DNA of 64,000 nt from Prevotella sp. (GTDB lineage: Bacteria > Bacteroidota > Bacteroidia > Bacteroidales > Bacteroidaceae). Below, in pieces: positions 1 through 9,264 of this stretch. Each line of letters opens with the position of its first letter. Positions within the stretch are counted from its first letter, which is position 1. The notes below the pieces were generated by a model. That model saw nothing but the letters and a program-made list of their open reading frames with translations, searched no databases and was not told the DNA's origin. The stretch spans positions 1 to 64,000 of the forward strand of contig JAEEVW010000004.1 in NCBI GenBank assembly GCA_016291085.1, in the 5' to 3' direction. The translations under genes and the position numbers were made by a program.

Positions 1-57
1 ATGTACATTGATTATTCGTTTGCAAAGGTAATAACAATTCTTGGATTATCCAAAAGA

Positions 58-198
58 GATCACGGGGTCGGTTCTACTGATCATTTTTTACGTTGAAAAT
101 TTGGATGTTGGATCATGGGGAGTTAAGAACGATGTGTAATACAGAAACTTCAAAAAGTGATCAGTAGAACCGACCCCGTGATCACGACCCCGTGATCA
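58..198. repeat. Perfect 26-bp inverted repeat (58-83 / 158-183) bounding a 126-bp element, plus an extra tandem 14-bp half-copy (171-184 / 185-198)
   Basis: GATCACGGGGTCGGTTCTACTGATCA at 58-83; exact reverse complement TGATCAGTAGAACCGACCCCGTGATC at 158-183; CGACCCCGTGATCA twice in tandem. Confidence 0.9.
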
Positions 199-228
199 AG
201 ATTTTATTTTGCTTTGTGATGCTGACAG

Positions 229-426
229 TTACTCTGCAAAGAGGAAGTCTTCTGGGAGCAAGCCTGGTGAGAGAGGTACGTCCACCTCATCGTCTGTGCC
301 GATGGTCAGTCCGGTATCGCCCCCGTCGATGGTATTGACGAGTGAGCTGCCTGTCAGAATCGACTGACAGGTGGTCAGTGTTATCACGTCCATCCGTGGA
401 TTGATATATTTCTTTTTCATAGTCAC
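229..426 (-). CDS. Small Bacteroidales protein of the KxYINPxMxVxxL...SILxGS type, function unknown
   Basis: 65-aa ORF MTMKKKYINPRMDVITLTTCQSILTGSS..., directly downstream of and abutting the 936-aa secreted protein gene. Confidence 0.6.
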   Translation of the reverse strand: MTMKKKYINPRMDVITLTTCQSILTGSSLVNTIDGGDTGLTIGTDDEVDVPLSPGLLPEDFLFAE

Positions 427-3237
427 TTACTTTATAATCACCTTTTTACCTTTGTTGATATAGATGCCTCGGGGCAACTGGCTGCCGGTCATTCTGCGAC
501 CGCCCAGCGTATAGAAGACATTGCTGTCCTCGCCAGTGAGCACCGGTATGCGCTCCAGCGTTTCTATTCCCGTCACCTCACCGTCGCCGAAGTCGAGCAC
601 GAATCGGGTTGCGGCGGCATCGGCTCCCGCAGCGGCACCCTTCAGCATGAAGGCTGCACGGCAGCTTTTCAGTGTGGTGTTACCCTTGGGCCAGCGCAGT
701 GTGTTGTCTTTGCCAAGATAAAGCACGTCGGTCATGCTGGCATCCAGTTCGATGGCACTGTAGGTGCCTATGAAGTCAACGACATCGGTCTGTATGCTGT
801 TGTCGGTAGTGTTGATGGTGACATTCGTGAAGGTGGGGTCCGACAATTCGGTGTAGCCTATGTGTTCGTTCTCCGAGCGGATGATGTAGGGCTTTCCTGC
901 CTCTATCTTCGTCACCTTTGTGAATGTCAGCTTCAGTGTCTTCGTTGTGGCATCGTAGCTGCTGGCGGACAGTGTGCGCAGGTCGAGGTCAATCCATCCC
1001 AGATCGGTGCCGCTGAGGTCGTCAATGTCGAAGGGCAGCACCAGTGTGTTCCACTTACCGTCGCGATAGATGGTACGTCCGCTGAGCTCCACCCTTTGCA
1101 CCTGGGTGTCATGGTTCTCCCACAGCAGATCGTCGTTGTCGGCATTGTCCTGCAGGGTAAGGCTATAGACATGGGTTGTCTCAAAGACATCGGTAGCCTG
1201 ATAGGTGATGCCCGTAGCTTTCTCCCATTGGGCAGTTGCCGTATATCTCTTGTATCCGTTCTCGCTTGCCGTGGCTTCCTTTTCCTCTGTCGTGACAGTG
1301 GCAGCGATGTTGCTCTTCACCACCACGTTGCCCTGCTTCAGCGTCACCGTTGCTGACGAGTGGTCGGCAGACCATGTCCACTCCTCGTTGTAGGCGTAAC
1401 GGTACTGGGCATAGAGGGTGACATCTGCTGTCGGGGTAATCTCAAGCGCCGCTGGCGCACCAGCATCAATGTCGGCATCCTTCATCTCAATGTTCTCAGG
1501 AGCCGAGGTGGGGTTCTGCTTCCATTGCATGAAGGTCAGTCCCTCAATGGCATCAGGAGCAGGGACGGGGAATTGCTGTCCCTTCAGCACCTTATACTCC
1601 TTGCCGTCACCATAGGATGTCGAACTGCTTGAGGTTGCCTGGTAGATTGTAACGGTCCACGTCTCAGGCTCATTGTTACCCTCCTTACCGCAGACGCACT
1701 TGCCATCCACGTAATTATGGGCTTCGTCATTCTGATAGCCGCAATATTTGCAGTATTTGTGGTGTTTCTCGTCGTCTACCTGCGTATAGCTGAGGGCACC
1801 GTCATCGTCGTGATTACACGTCTCCACCTTGGCATGGAAGTGCGTACGACAGTCATTCTTACGGTTAGCTGCTAAAGAGTACTGGGTTCCAAGCTCTGTT
1901 TTGGAATTGCCAATCCTCACCTTCACAAAGTGCGTTTCATCACCCAGATAGAGAAAATTTCTCCTATACTCAATTCCAGGTCTAGTATCTTGGAAATCAT
2001 TATTATCCTTGAGATTTCCTGAGCCGAACGCTCTGTAAAGGCCGTAGGGCATTTCTCCACTAACGGCTTCCAAAGTACCGCCAAAGATGCTTGTCTTGCC
2101 TCCATAGTTATTTTTTCCACCGCCCACGCCAGCAGATTCTATGCCTCCTTCGGCATATACCGTACCGCCATACATATTGAATTCAGTAGGACTGCCATAA
2201 CATCCGCTGCCGATTCCTGCTCCCTTTCCATAGGCCTTGACGTTGCCCCCATTTATGGTAATAACCGGTGAATAACTTTGGGAGGTTCCACCGATGCCTG
2301 CGCCTTCGACACCACCTGTGGCTGTGACAGTTCCGCCGTTGATAATTATTTCACCACCCTTATTGGCATCATTACCAGAACCTATTCCTGCACCGAATTT
2401 TCCACCCTTGGCTGTCAGTGTTCCGCCGTTTATAGTAGCTTTCCATATCTGACCGCCCAGAGCCCCCGAATTACCCCAAATCTTATAGAATCCGCCACCG
2501 CCGCCAAGTCCTGCAGCATTATCACCACCCGTGCAGGTGACAGTGCCACCATACTGAATATATTCCGGGCTGTCGTTGGCATCATCATAGTGCCCCGAGC
2601 CGCTACCTATGCCTGCGCCACTATCTCCGCCCGTAGCATTGATGGTGCCGCCATAGACAATGATTTTACCTGTGTACTTGGTCTTCGAATTACTGTCAAA
2701 GGCTCCATGACCGATACCTGCACCATAGGCGCCTCCATCGGCGTTGATTCTGCCACCATGTATTTCAAGAGTGCCTATAAAAGCGGCTTCTCCGCCACCT
2801 ATGCCTGAGGCGTTCTTGTAGCCTTTATAAGTGTCGGTACCTTGGTGCGCCCAGAGGAATCCTGCGCCATCGCCTTCCGACTGACCATAGATGGTCAACT
2901 TATGACCCTCCTCCAGCTTGATGCCACCGTAGCACTCAAAGATTGTTCCGTCACCGAGGATGAGGTGTACGTCAGTACCCAGGATATTGAGTGTCTGGAT
3001 ATTGATGCGCTCGCCTTCCATGTAGTACCAGCCGTCGCCGAGTCCCATCCACTCGCCATCTTTTGCCACGCTACGCAGTGGGGTGGCATTTGCCGTCTTT
3101 GTTTCCGTTTTCACGGTCTTTGTACTCTCGTCCCACGAGCGATACAGATAAGTCACGTTGTCCGCACATGCAGTCTGTTGCAGAGCCGGCATGAGCAGCG
3201 TCAGTGACAAGAGAAAATTTCTGATAGACAGTTTCAT
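427..3237 (-). CDS. Secreted Gly-rich repeat protein (about ten GGxxxAxGGxxGAGIGxG repeats), CxxC-rich segment, InlB-like repeat and C-terminal sorting-type tail
   Basis: Signal peptide; repeated GTVTATGGVEGAGIGG-type units; YCKYCGYQNDEAHNYVDGKCVCG; C-terminus FYTLGGRRMTGSQLPRGIYINKGKKVIIK typical of secreted Prevotella proteins. Confidence 0.75.
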   Translation of the reverse strand: MKLSIRNFLLSLTLLMPALQQTACADNVTYLYRSWDESTKTVKTETKTANATPLRSVAKDGEWMGLGDGWYYMEGERINIQTLNILGTDVHLILGDGTIFECYGGIKLEEGHKLTIYGQSEGDGAGFLWAHQGTDTYKGYKNASGIGGGEAAFIGTLEIHGGRINADGGAYGAGIGHGAFDSNSKTKYTGKIIVYGGTINATGGDSGAGIGSGSGHYDDANDSPEYIQYGGTVTCTGGDNAAGLGGGGGFYKIWGNSGALGGQIWKATINGGTLTAKGGKFGAGIGSGNDANKGGEIIINGGTVTATGGVEGAGIGGTSQSYSPVITINGGNVKAYGKGAGIGSGCYGSPTEFNMYGGTVYAEGGIESAGVGGGKNNYGGKTSIFGGTLEAVSGEMPYGLYRAFGSGNLKDNNDFQDTRPGIEYRRNFLYLGDETHFVKVRIGNSKTELGTQYSLAANRKNDCRTHFHAKVETCNHDDDGALSYTQVDDEKHHKYCKYCGYQNDEAHNYVDGKCVCGKEGNNEPETWTVTIYQATSSSSTSYGDGKEYKVLKGQQFPVPAPDAIEGLTFMQWKQNPTSAPENIEMKDADIDAGAPAALEITPTADVTLYAQYRYAYNEEWTWSADHSSATVTLKQGNVVVKSNIAATVTTEEKEATASENGYKRYTATAQWEKATGITYQATDVFETTHVYSLTLQDNADNDDLLWENHDTQVQRVELSGRTIYRDGKWNTLVLPFDIDDLSGTDLGWIDLDLRTLSASSYDATTKTLKLTFTKVTKIEAGKPYIIRSENEHIGYTELSDPTFTNVTINTTDNSIQTDVVDFIGTYSAIELDASMTDVLYLGKDNTLRWPKGNTTLKSCRAAFMLKGAAAGADAAATRFVLDFGDGEVTGIETLERIPVLTGEDSNVFYTLGGRRMTGSQLPRGIYINKGKKVIIK

Positions 3238-3378
3238 TGTTTTTGTCGTTGTTTATTTGTTTCACTTTACAGCGTGCAAAATTATACAATTTTGAGCAAA
3301 TACGTTGCATCCATGTCGAAAAAACTTACGTAATCGATTTCTATACCCATTCCTCAGGCTCACCCAACTGGTCAATGA

Positions 3379-3480
3379 TCAGGGCGACCTGGGCGCAACG
3401 TCATTGTCCTCAGAAGTGCAAGCCGTAAATGTCATGCTGCCCATCAAGGCTGCAATGACGAACAAATTGAATTTTCTCAT
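3379..3480 (-). CDS. Small lipoprotein-like ORF, possibly frameshifted
   Basis: MRKFNLFVIAALMGSMTFTACTSEDNDVAPRSP* with lipobox TAC; the shifted frame continues AQVALIIDQLGEPEEWV*. Confidence 0.45.
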   Translation of the reverse strand: MRKFNLFVIAALMGSMTFTACTSEDNDVAPRSP

Positions 3481-3699
3481 ACTTAATTATTATTTAACAG
3501 GGTATTAAAAAAGTTCTTCCTCACAGAAAATTGATTTGACTCTGCAAAGATAAGGATTTTTTAGAAAAAACAAGTTTTTTTCAAAAAAAATGCAAAAAAG
3601 GCGAGTTTCTTAAGAAAACTCGCCAGGTTATGCTCTGTATGTCCTATGTGATCAGGGAAGACTGATAGCCTCTGACGGACATGTCACAAGGTGTCTGAC

Positions 3700-3946
3700 A
3701 CTTTGTGAGGCACACATCTGTATCTGCTTCGTGGCATACAAGGTTTATAAGGAACTGGAACGCGTCATCAGACATGCCGGCATTGACATGAGTGTGGACA
3801 AAGTCCTGGATATTGCCAAGACCATCATCACCATCGATGTCAGGACAGATGGAGTGCATGGGGTGTCAAAGCGAACGCTGTTTCTCACGGAAGAGCAGAA
3901 AGCCATCAAGCAATTGTTCGAAATGGATACCACAAAAGGTGATTAG
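3700..3946 (+). pseudogene. C-terminal fragment of an IS4/IS1634-like DDE transposase
   Basis: Reads EAHICICFVAYKVYKELERVIRHAGIDMSVDKVLDIAKTIITIDV...SKRTLFLTEEQKAIKQLFE, typical C-terminal transposase motifs; no N-terminal part present. Confidence 0.7.
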
Positions 3947-3996
3947 GGTGACGCATCGACGAAGTCAGGATGAACAGAGGTTAATGAAAACAAAGA

Positions 3997-4025
3997 AAAG
4001 AGGCAATCGCTTGCCTCTTTTTTGT
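3997..4025. terminator. Bidirectional hairpin terminator
   Basis: AAGAGGCAA-TCGC-TTGCCTCTTTTTT. Confidence 0.7.
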
Positions 4026-4027
4026 TG

Positions 4028-5206
4028 TTATTTCTTCAGATAGAGCCCGTTCAGGTCGGAGAGGAACAGCGTGCGGGGGTCGTTGTAGAAACGGATGAAG
4101 TCGGACGCTGACTGCTGGCCTGGATAGGGTGCGAAGAAATGGTTCGGACGGTTGTGGGCATTGCGCCAGACGAGGGCGTAGCAGATGGGATGGCGTGCCA
4201 GGACGGGGGCCAGCGCGTGGGTCCACCAGTCGGGTGTCTTCACGCATTCATAGCCGGTCTCGGTGAGTGCCACGGCCTTATGATGCTGCTTGGCAATGGC
4301 ACAGACCATCTGGAGGTTCTTGTCGAGCGTGGCGGCATACTGGGCCACCTGCGTGGTATCGGCATCGGGTGCCCAGCAGTAGCAGTCGAGTCCCAAGAGG
4401 TCGATGCAGTCGTCGCCAGGATAGCGCTCGAGGTATTTCTCTGCGTCGCCATCGCTCTCAGTGCCTGGTGAATAGGCATAGAGTGCATTGGTGACGCCCT
4501 GCTGGCGCAGGCGGTCGATGGTGAGATGCCACAGTGCTTTGTACTGCTCGGCGGTGCAATGCTGCTGTCCCCACCAGAACCACGAACCGGTGTGTTCATG
4601 CCATGGGCGGAACAGGACGGGCACGCGGACGCCATAGGGTGTCTCGAGGGAGTTGAGGAACTGTGCCACGCGGTCGAGCCACGAGAGGAACACCTCGTGC
4701 TTTGCCCCACCCTCGAGCACGGCGGTCACGGTGCGCGTCTCGACGTCCTTGAGGGAGTCGGCGACCCACGAGGTGCCTCCGCTGAGCGGATTGTCGAGGT
4801 GCCACGACAGCGTCACCATGCCCCCGCGGCCAAAGTGGGCAATGGCCTCCTGGCGGATGCGCTGGAAGGGTACGCCGTCGAGGTTCAGGCTGTCGCCGAG
4901 CTCGAGGTGTCCGAGGTCGAAGCTGAGCAGGGCGGGATGGTCGCCACAGACGCTCTTGACGTCGCTGCGCTGATGGACGGTGGAGTCGTTGGCGTAGTCG
5001 GCCTCCCAGCCGATGCCATAGACGGTGGCGTCGTGCTGTCCGAAGAGGTAGACGCTGCTGTCGCCCAACGCCTTGAGGTTGTCGAGCAGGGTTTCCGTGC
5101 GCTGTGTGCGCCCGCTGTCGGCCAACGGATCGTCGGCCTTTTGCGATTTACTGCTGCAGCTCATCAGTAAGATGGCTGCAGCAGTAATAATCAGTTGATG
5201 TTTCAT
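4028..5206 (-). CDS. GH26 family beta-mannanase-like lipoprotein
   Basis: RPWHEHTGSWFWWGQ (acid/base region) and ALTETGYE (nucleophile region); lipoprotein signal MKHQLIITAAAILLMSCSS; start set to internal Met 22 of the supplied ORF. Confidence 0.85.
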   Translation of the reverse strand: MKHQLIITAAAILLMSCSSKSQKADDPLADSGRTQRTETLLDNLKALGDSSVYLFGQHDATVYGIGWEADYANDSTVHQRSDVKSVCGDHPALLSFDLGHLELGDSLNLDGVPFQRIRQEAIAHFGRGGMVTLSWHLDNPLSGGTSWVADSLKDVETRTVTAVLEGGAKHEVFLSWLDRVAQFLNSLETPYGVRVPVLFRPWHEHTGSWFWWGQQHCTAEQYKALWHLTIDRLRQQGVTNALYAYSPGTESDGDAEKYLERYPGDDCIDLLGLDCYCWAPDADTTQVAQYAATLDKNLQMVCAIAKQHHKAVALTETGYECVKTPDWWTHALAPVLARHPICYALVWRNAHNRPNHFFAPYPGQQSASDFIRFYNDPRTLFLSDLNGLYLKK

Positions 5207-5213
5207 AAAGTCG

Positions 5214-6770
5214 TTATTTCTCCGGTTCTGGCGAGTGAGTCCAAATGGCATCGAACCAGTAACTGGCATCGGTGTTGGTGCAGGCCTTGATCATGAGCGG
5301 CACGATGTCGGCGCCGTCGGCCACGAAACTACCGTCGTTGTGGTTGATGTAGTAGTTGACCTCGTTGCCGCCCGTAGTGAACAGAGCATCGTTGCCTGTA
5401 TTATCCCAAACCATCATCGGGATGCCAGCCAGATAGGCTGAACGGCAGAAGTACTCAAGGTAGTACTTACGGTAGGCGTTGGCTGGCGCTGTGGTCTGAT
5501 ATACGCATCCGTACTCTCCCAGATAGCAGGGGATGCCCTTCTCGATATAGGCAGTGCGCAGCTTGTAGAGCTGGTTGATGATGTACTCCTCGTTCTTATC
5601 GTCGACCGAGTAGCCCGGAATGGCATTATGTCCCCAGCTGTTCACTTTAAGGGTGTCTGCTTTTTCATCAACAGGTGCCAGACAGAAGTCGTACGGGTCG
5701 TAGCAGTGAACACCTACCATGATATGATTGGCGGGGTCGGTAGGCAGTACGAGATTTTTGATGGTCAGGTCGATGTTGGCAGCATAGCCCGAAACTCCGA
5801 TCCAACGGGTAACATTGTTACCACCAGATCCGCGAATGGCGTCAACGGCATACTGGTTCCATTTGTTCAGCATCTTGAACTGCTCATCTGAACCTGTGCC
5901 CCAGTCGTCGCCAGCATGTACCTCGTTGAAGGTCTCGAAAATGAGCTGGTCGTTGTAATTAGCAAAATACGTGGCAACTTGTGACCACAGGTTTGCAATA
6001 GCTGCAGAGTCGCTCTTTGCGACAAGTTTCTGGTTGGCAGCGCTGCCCAAATCAGTCTCGAACCAGTCATGATGAGTGTTCAGAATAACGTTAAGACCGG
6101 CTGCAATGGCCATGTCGACAACACCAGCCACTTCGTTGAGGTAGGCAGGGTCGAGCGTGTTTGTTCCCTTAATCATGTGGATGGACCATGTGACAGGGAC
6201 ACGTACGGTCTTGGCGCCGGCAGCAGCCAGTTTCTGGAACAGTGCCGGCTGGGGGGTAGCACCGTCCCAGTAGCCCCACTGCATGTTGCTGGTGTCGAAG
6301 TGGTTACCCAGGTTCCAGCCCCAGCCTAACTTCTTTGTCATAGCTGTTGCGTCGTTGCTGGGGAAGTCTTTGATAGTCCACGTGAAGTTTAACTCCTTGT
6401 CGTAGACGTCGCCTTGGGGACCGACAATGAGTCCTGCCGGAATCACCAGATTCTGCGTCTTATCGAAGCTGACATCGGCATAAATTGTCAACACGGAGTC
6501 TGCACCCAGTACCAGGGCTTTCTTGACAGGAACGCCATTCAGTGTGATCTTCTCCGTATTCTTGGTGGCAAAACCGATCCTTTTGTCGAACTTAACCTTG
6601 ATGGTCTTGTCGCCATATATCAGTGCAGAATTTACATCGGGAGATACGGCAGTAAATTCAGGGGCACCTACGACAGGTATACTGTACTGCGCATCAGTAT
6701 CGTTGCAGGCTGTGACAACGAGTGCCACAGCTGCAAGAGACAATGTATTGATAATATTTCTTAGTTTCAT
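5214..6770 (-). CDS. GH5 family endoglucanase/mannanase lipoprotein with N-terminal Ig-like domain
   Basis: LGWGWNLGNHFD, IFETFNEVHAGDDW and YLGEYGCVY motifs; lipobox TAC. Confidence 0.88.
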   Translation of the reverse strand: MKLRNIINTLSLAAVALVVTACNDTDAQYSIPVVGAPEFTAVSPDVNSALIYGDKTIKVKFDKRIGFATKNTEKITLNGVPVKKALVLGADSVLTIYADVSFDKTQNLVIPAGLIVGPQGDVYDKELNFTWTIKDFPSNDATAMTKKLGWGWNLGNHFDTSNMQWGYWDGATPQPALFQKLAAAGAKTVRVPVTWSIHMIKGTNTLDPAYLNEVAGVVDMAIAAGLNVILNTHHDWFETDLGSAANQKLVAKSDSAAIANLWSQVATYFANYNDQLIFETFNEVHAGDDWGTGSDEQFKMLNKWNQYAVDAIRGSGGNNVTRWIGVSGYAANIDLTIKNLVLPTDPANHIMVGVHCYDPYDFCLAPVDEKADTLKVNSWGHNAIPGYSVDDKNEEYIINQLYKLRTAYIEKGIPCYLGEYGCVYQTTAPANAYRKYYLEYFCRSAYLAGIPMMVWDNTGNDALFTTGGNEVNYYINHNDGSFVADGADIVPLMIKACTNTDASYWFDAIWTHSPEPEK

Positions 6771-6788
6771 AATTCGAATAGTGTTTTG

Positions 6789-9245
6789 TTATTCAATCGT
6801 TACCTTTGTGCAAATTACGTTGTCGCCATTGAGCAGGAACGAGCCACCCCATCCACCAGAAGTTGTAATGTGTTCATAAACATACTCTGTGACTACGAAC
6901 TCGATAGCTCCGTTATGTTCAGCCAGGTTCCAGTTGCCGCTGCTGAAGTCGCAATCGGGGAATGCCGTGTTGGGATTCCAGTGTCCGTCGACAATCTGGC
7001 AGTTCCAAGTGTCTTCCATCGCAGTCAGATAGCAACGGATGATGGAACCAACCTTCATGCCTGCTGCGAGCAGCTCGACACCACCATCGCTGAGTACGTA
7101 GGGCTGGTTACCCCAGTCGTCGGCAACGAGTTCGCCTGTCCATACGACAGTCTCCAGTGAGTTGTAGTGTGTGACGGCAATCTTGGTGATGACGGCCTGA
7201 CCCATCATGATCCAGCACATGCCCCAGTCGGTGAGCGTCGTCAGCTGCTCAACCATCTTGGCTGTAGCAGTGAACTCGATGCAGCCATCGTGCTCGTCGA
7301 GGTTGTAGTTGCTGGCACTGATTTCGCAGGTGCTGCCAATGCCTGCTGCCACACCGGCCTCAGTATGCTCGGCCCAGTGGCCATCGTAGAACTTGACCAT
7401 CCACCAGCCGTCGACGGGAGTGACATAGACGCGGATGACATCGCCCTCCTGCAATTCCATATCCTTGAACATGTTGGGGTTGTTGTCGCCATAGGTACCC
7501 TTACCAATCTCCCAGTTGAAGCTCCAGTTCTTCAGGTCAGCCAAACCAGACCACAGCAGGGTGGTCACCTCGGTGTTGGGAGTGAAGTCGAAGGTATAGG
7601 TAATCTCGCCGTTCGAAGAAATGAGGCGCACCTTAGAGCCCTTCTTGGCAGTGGTAGGAATACCGACGATGAGTTGGCCGTTGGCCAATACATACTGGCA
7701 GTCCGTGCCGTCAATCTGCACACCCGTCAGCTTGTCGCCATTGGCCACAGGCAGTGTGAACGAGTCGCCAGCCTTCAGCTCAACATCCTCGCCGGGCAGT
7801 TCGGTGAAGTAGCAGAACACAGCCTCATTGATGGCCAGCTCAGGACCTTCGACGAAGGTGCCGTTGGCCAGGTTGAGTTGGGGCTTGCCGCTCTTACCAT
7901 CCATAGGAATGGTAACGGTAATCGTCTTTCCGTCAGCGCTCACCTCGAACTTGCCGTCCTCGTTGGGGGCATCACCGAAGGTCACGCTCTTGACGAGGTC
8001 GAGATTGGTACCGGTAATCTGCAACGGAGAACCGGCACTGGCAGGATTCACATTATAAGCTGTTGCGGTAGGCTTGACCAGCGTGAAGGGAACTTCAACG
8101 CTCATGCCGTTGGCCAGTACCAGGAGCAAATTGCCTTCGACAGCAACGTCGGGCACAGACTTGACAACGACCTTATCGTCCGTTACCTGAATCTCGCCAC
8201 CGTCGGGGTTAGCACCATCGAGGATGGTGGGGAACGTCACTGAACTGACAGTAATCATGTCCTTACCCTTGATGGTCAGAGCCTGACCGGCCTTGACGGG
8301 ATTCGGTGTTGCGACGCACTCTGAGGGTTTCACGGTGGTAACAGTACCTATGGGAACCTCGACGCCAGACTTAAGAACCAGTACAATGTCGCCATCGGGA
8401 GCCTCCAAAGGCAGCTTGCACGAAATGCCCTTGCCTTCGACATACTGCACGAAATTAGCGCTGACACCACCGATCGTGACGTCTTCCACCAGATTGAGAT
8501 AAGAACCGTAGATAAGGATGTCCTCGCCAGCCTTACAGAGGATATTACCCATAGGCTCGGCACTATTGCGGCCCTTGATGCTGGTAACGGTAGGCAAGCC
8601 GATTTCGATAGCGGTCTCGCTCTGGATAATCTGATATTCCAGTTCCTCTTCAGACTGAACGGTCAGATCGGCCGTGTAGAGCTCAATCTTACCGGTCTTT
8701 GCTGCCTCGGGAACAGCCACCGTAATGGTATAGCGGTCGTGAGTGATGAAATCGTTCTCGCTGATAACGACATCTTCAGCAAAAGCCAACGAGTAGACCA
8801 GATTCAGGTAGTCACCCTTGATGGTCACTACGTCGCCAGGCATTGCAGAAGCCGGCGAGAAGCTTTCAAACACGATGCTTTCAATGTAAGTCAGCTCACT
8901 CTTGGTCGTGATGGTCTGATTCGTATTGGTCGTCAAGGTGACAAGGCCTACTTCAGGACCATCCTTGGGGACGCTGACGCGAATTTCGCTGGGAACGCCA
9001 GACTTCACGACTTCGTAATTGGTGATGGCGGAAACACCAGGAATCTGGATGCTAGAAATCTGGTCGAGATTGCTACCCACAAAGCGCAGGGTTCCGCCAC
9101 GCATCACGGGATTGGGACCGAATGCGTTCAGACTGACACCGCCTTTATACTGGTTGGTGTCCAGGTCGTCGTTGCTGCACGCTGTCAGGGACAGCCCGAC
9201 AAGGGCCATCACCAACAGGGCAAATATATTTTTGATACTTTTCAT
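6789..9245 (-). CDS. Surface glycan-binding lipoprotein with multiple IPT/TIG domains and two tandem Trp-rich C-terminal modules
   Basis: Lipobox LTAC; repeated IPT/TIG patterns (P..G..I.I.G..L); two homologous modules ending ...DGHW...NL.EH.G.IEF. Confidence 0.8.
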   Translation of the reverse strand: MKSIKNIFALLVMALVGLSLTACSNDDLDTNQYKGGVSLNAFGPNPVMRGGTLRFVGSNLDQISSIQIPGVSAITNYEVVKSGVPSEIRVSVPKDGPEVGLVTLTTNTNQTITTKSELTYIESIVFESFSPASAMPGDVVTIKGDYLNLVYSLAFAEDVVISENDFITHDRYTITVAVPEAAKTGKIELYTADLTVQSEEELEYQIIQSETAIEIGLPTVTSIKGRNSAEPMGNILCKAGEDILIYGSYLNLVEDVTIGGVSANFVQYVEGKGISCKLPLEAPDGDIVLVLKSGVEVPIGTVTTVKPSECVATPNPVKAGQALTIKGKDMITVSSVTFPTILDGANPDGGEIQVTDDKVVVKSVPDVAVEGNLLLVLANGMSVEVPFTLVKPTATAYNVNPASAGSPLQITGTNLDLVKSVTFGDAPNEDGKFEVSADGKTITVTIPMDGKSGKPQLNLANGTFVEGPELAINEAVFCYFTELPGEDVELKAGDSFTLPVANGDKLTGVQIDGTDCQYVLANGQLIVGIPTTAKKGSKVRLISSNGEITYTFDFTPNTEVTTLLWSGLADLKNWSFNWEIGKGTYGDNNPNMFKDMELQEGDVIRVYVTPVDGWWMVKFYDGHWAEHTEAGVAAGIGSTCEISASNYNLDEHDGCIEFTATAKMVEQLTTLTDWGMCWIMMGQAVITKIAVTHYNSLETVVWTGELVADDWGNQPYVLSDGGVELLAAGMKVGSIIRCYLTAMEDTWNCQIVDGHWNPNTAFPDCDFSSGNWNLAEHNGAIEFVVTEYVYEHITTSGGWGGSFLLNGDNVICTKVTIE

Positions 9246-9264
9246 AATCGTAATAGACTTTTAT

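Noticed and set aside
862-1356. 164-aa plus-strand ORF opposite the 936-aa secreted protein
   Set aside because: Shadow ORF: the minus strand carries a convincing signal peptide, repeats and C-terminal tail; the plus-strand product has no recognisable domain.
7167-8243. 358-aa plus-strand ORF opposite the IPT/TIG protein
   Set aside because: Antisense to a well-supported SGBP coding sequence; composition reflects codon bias of the opposite strand.
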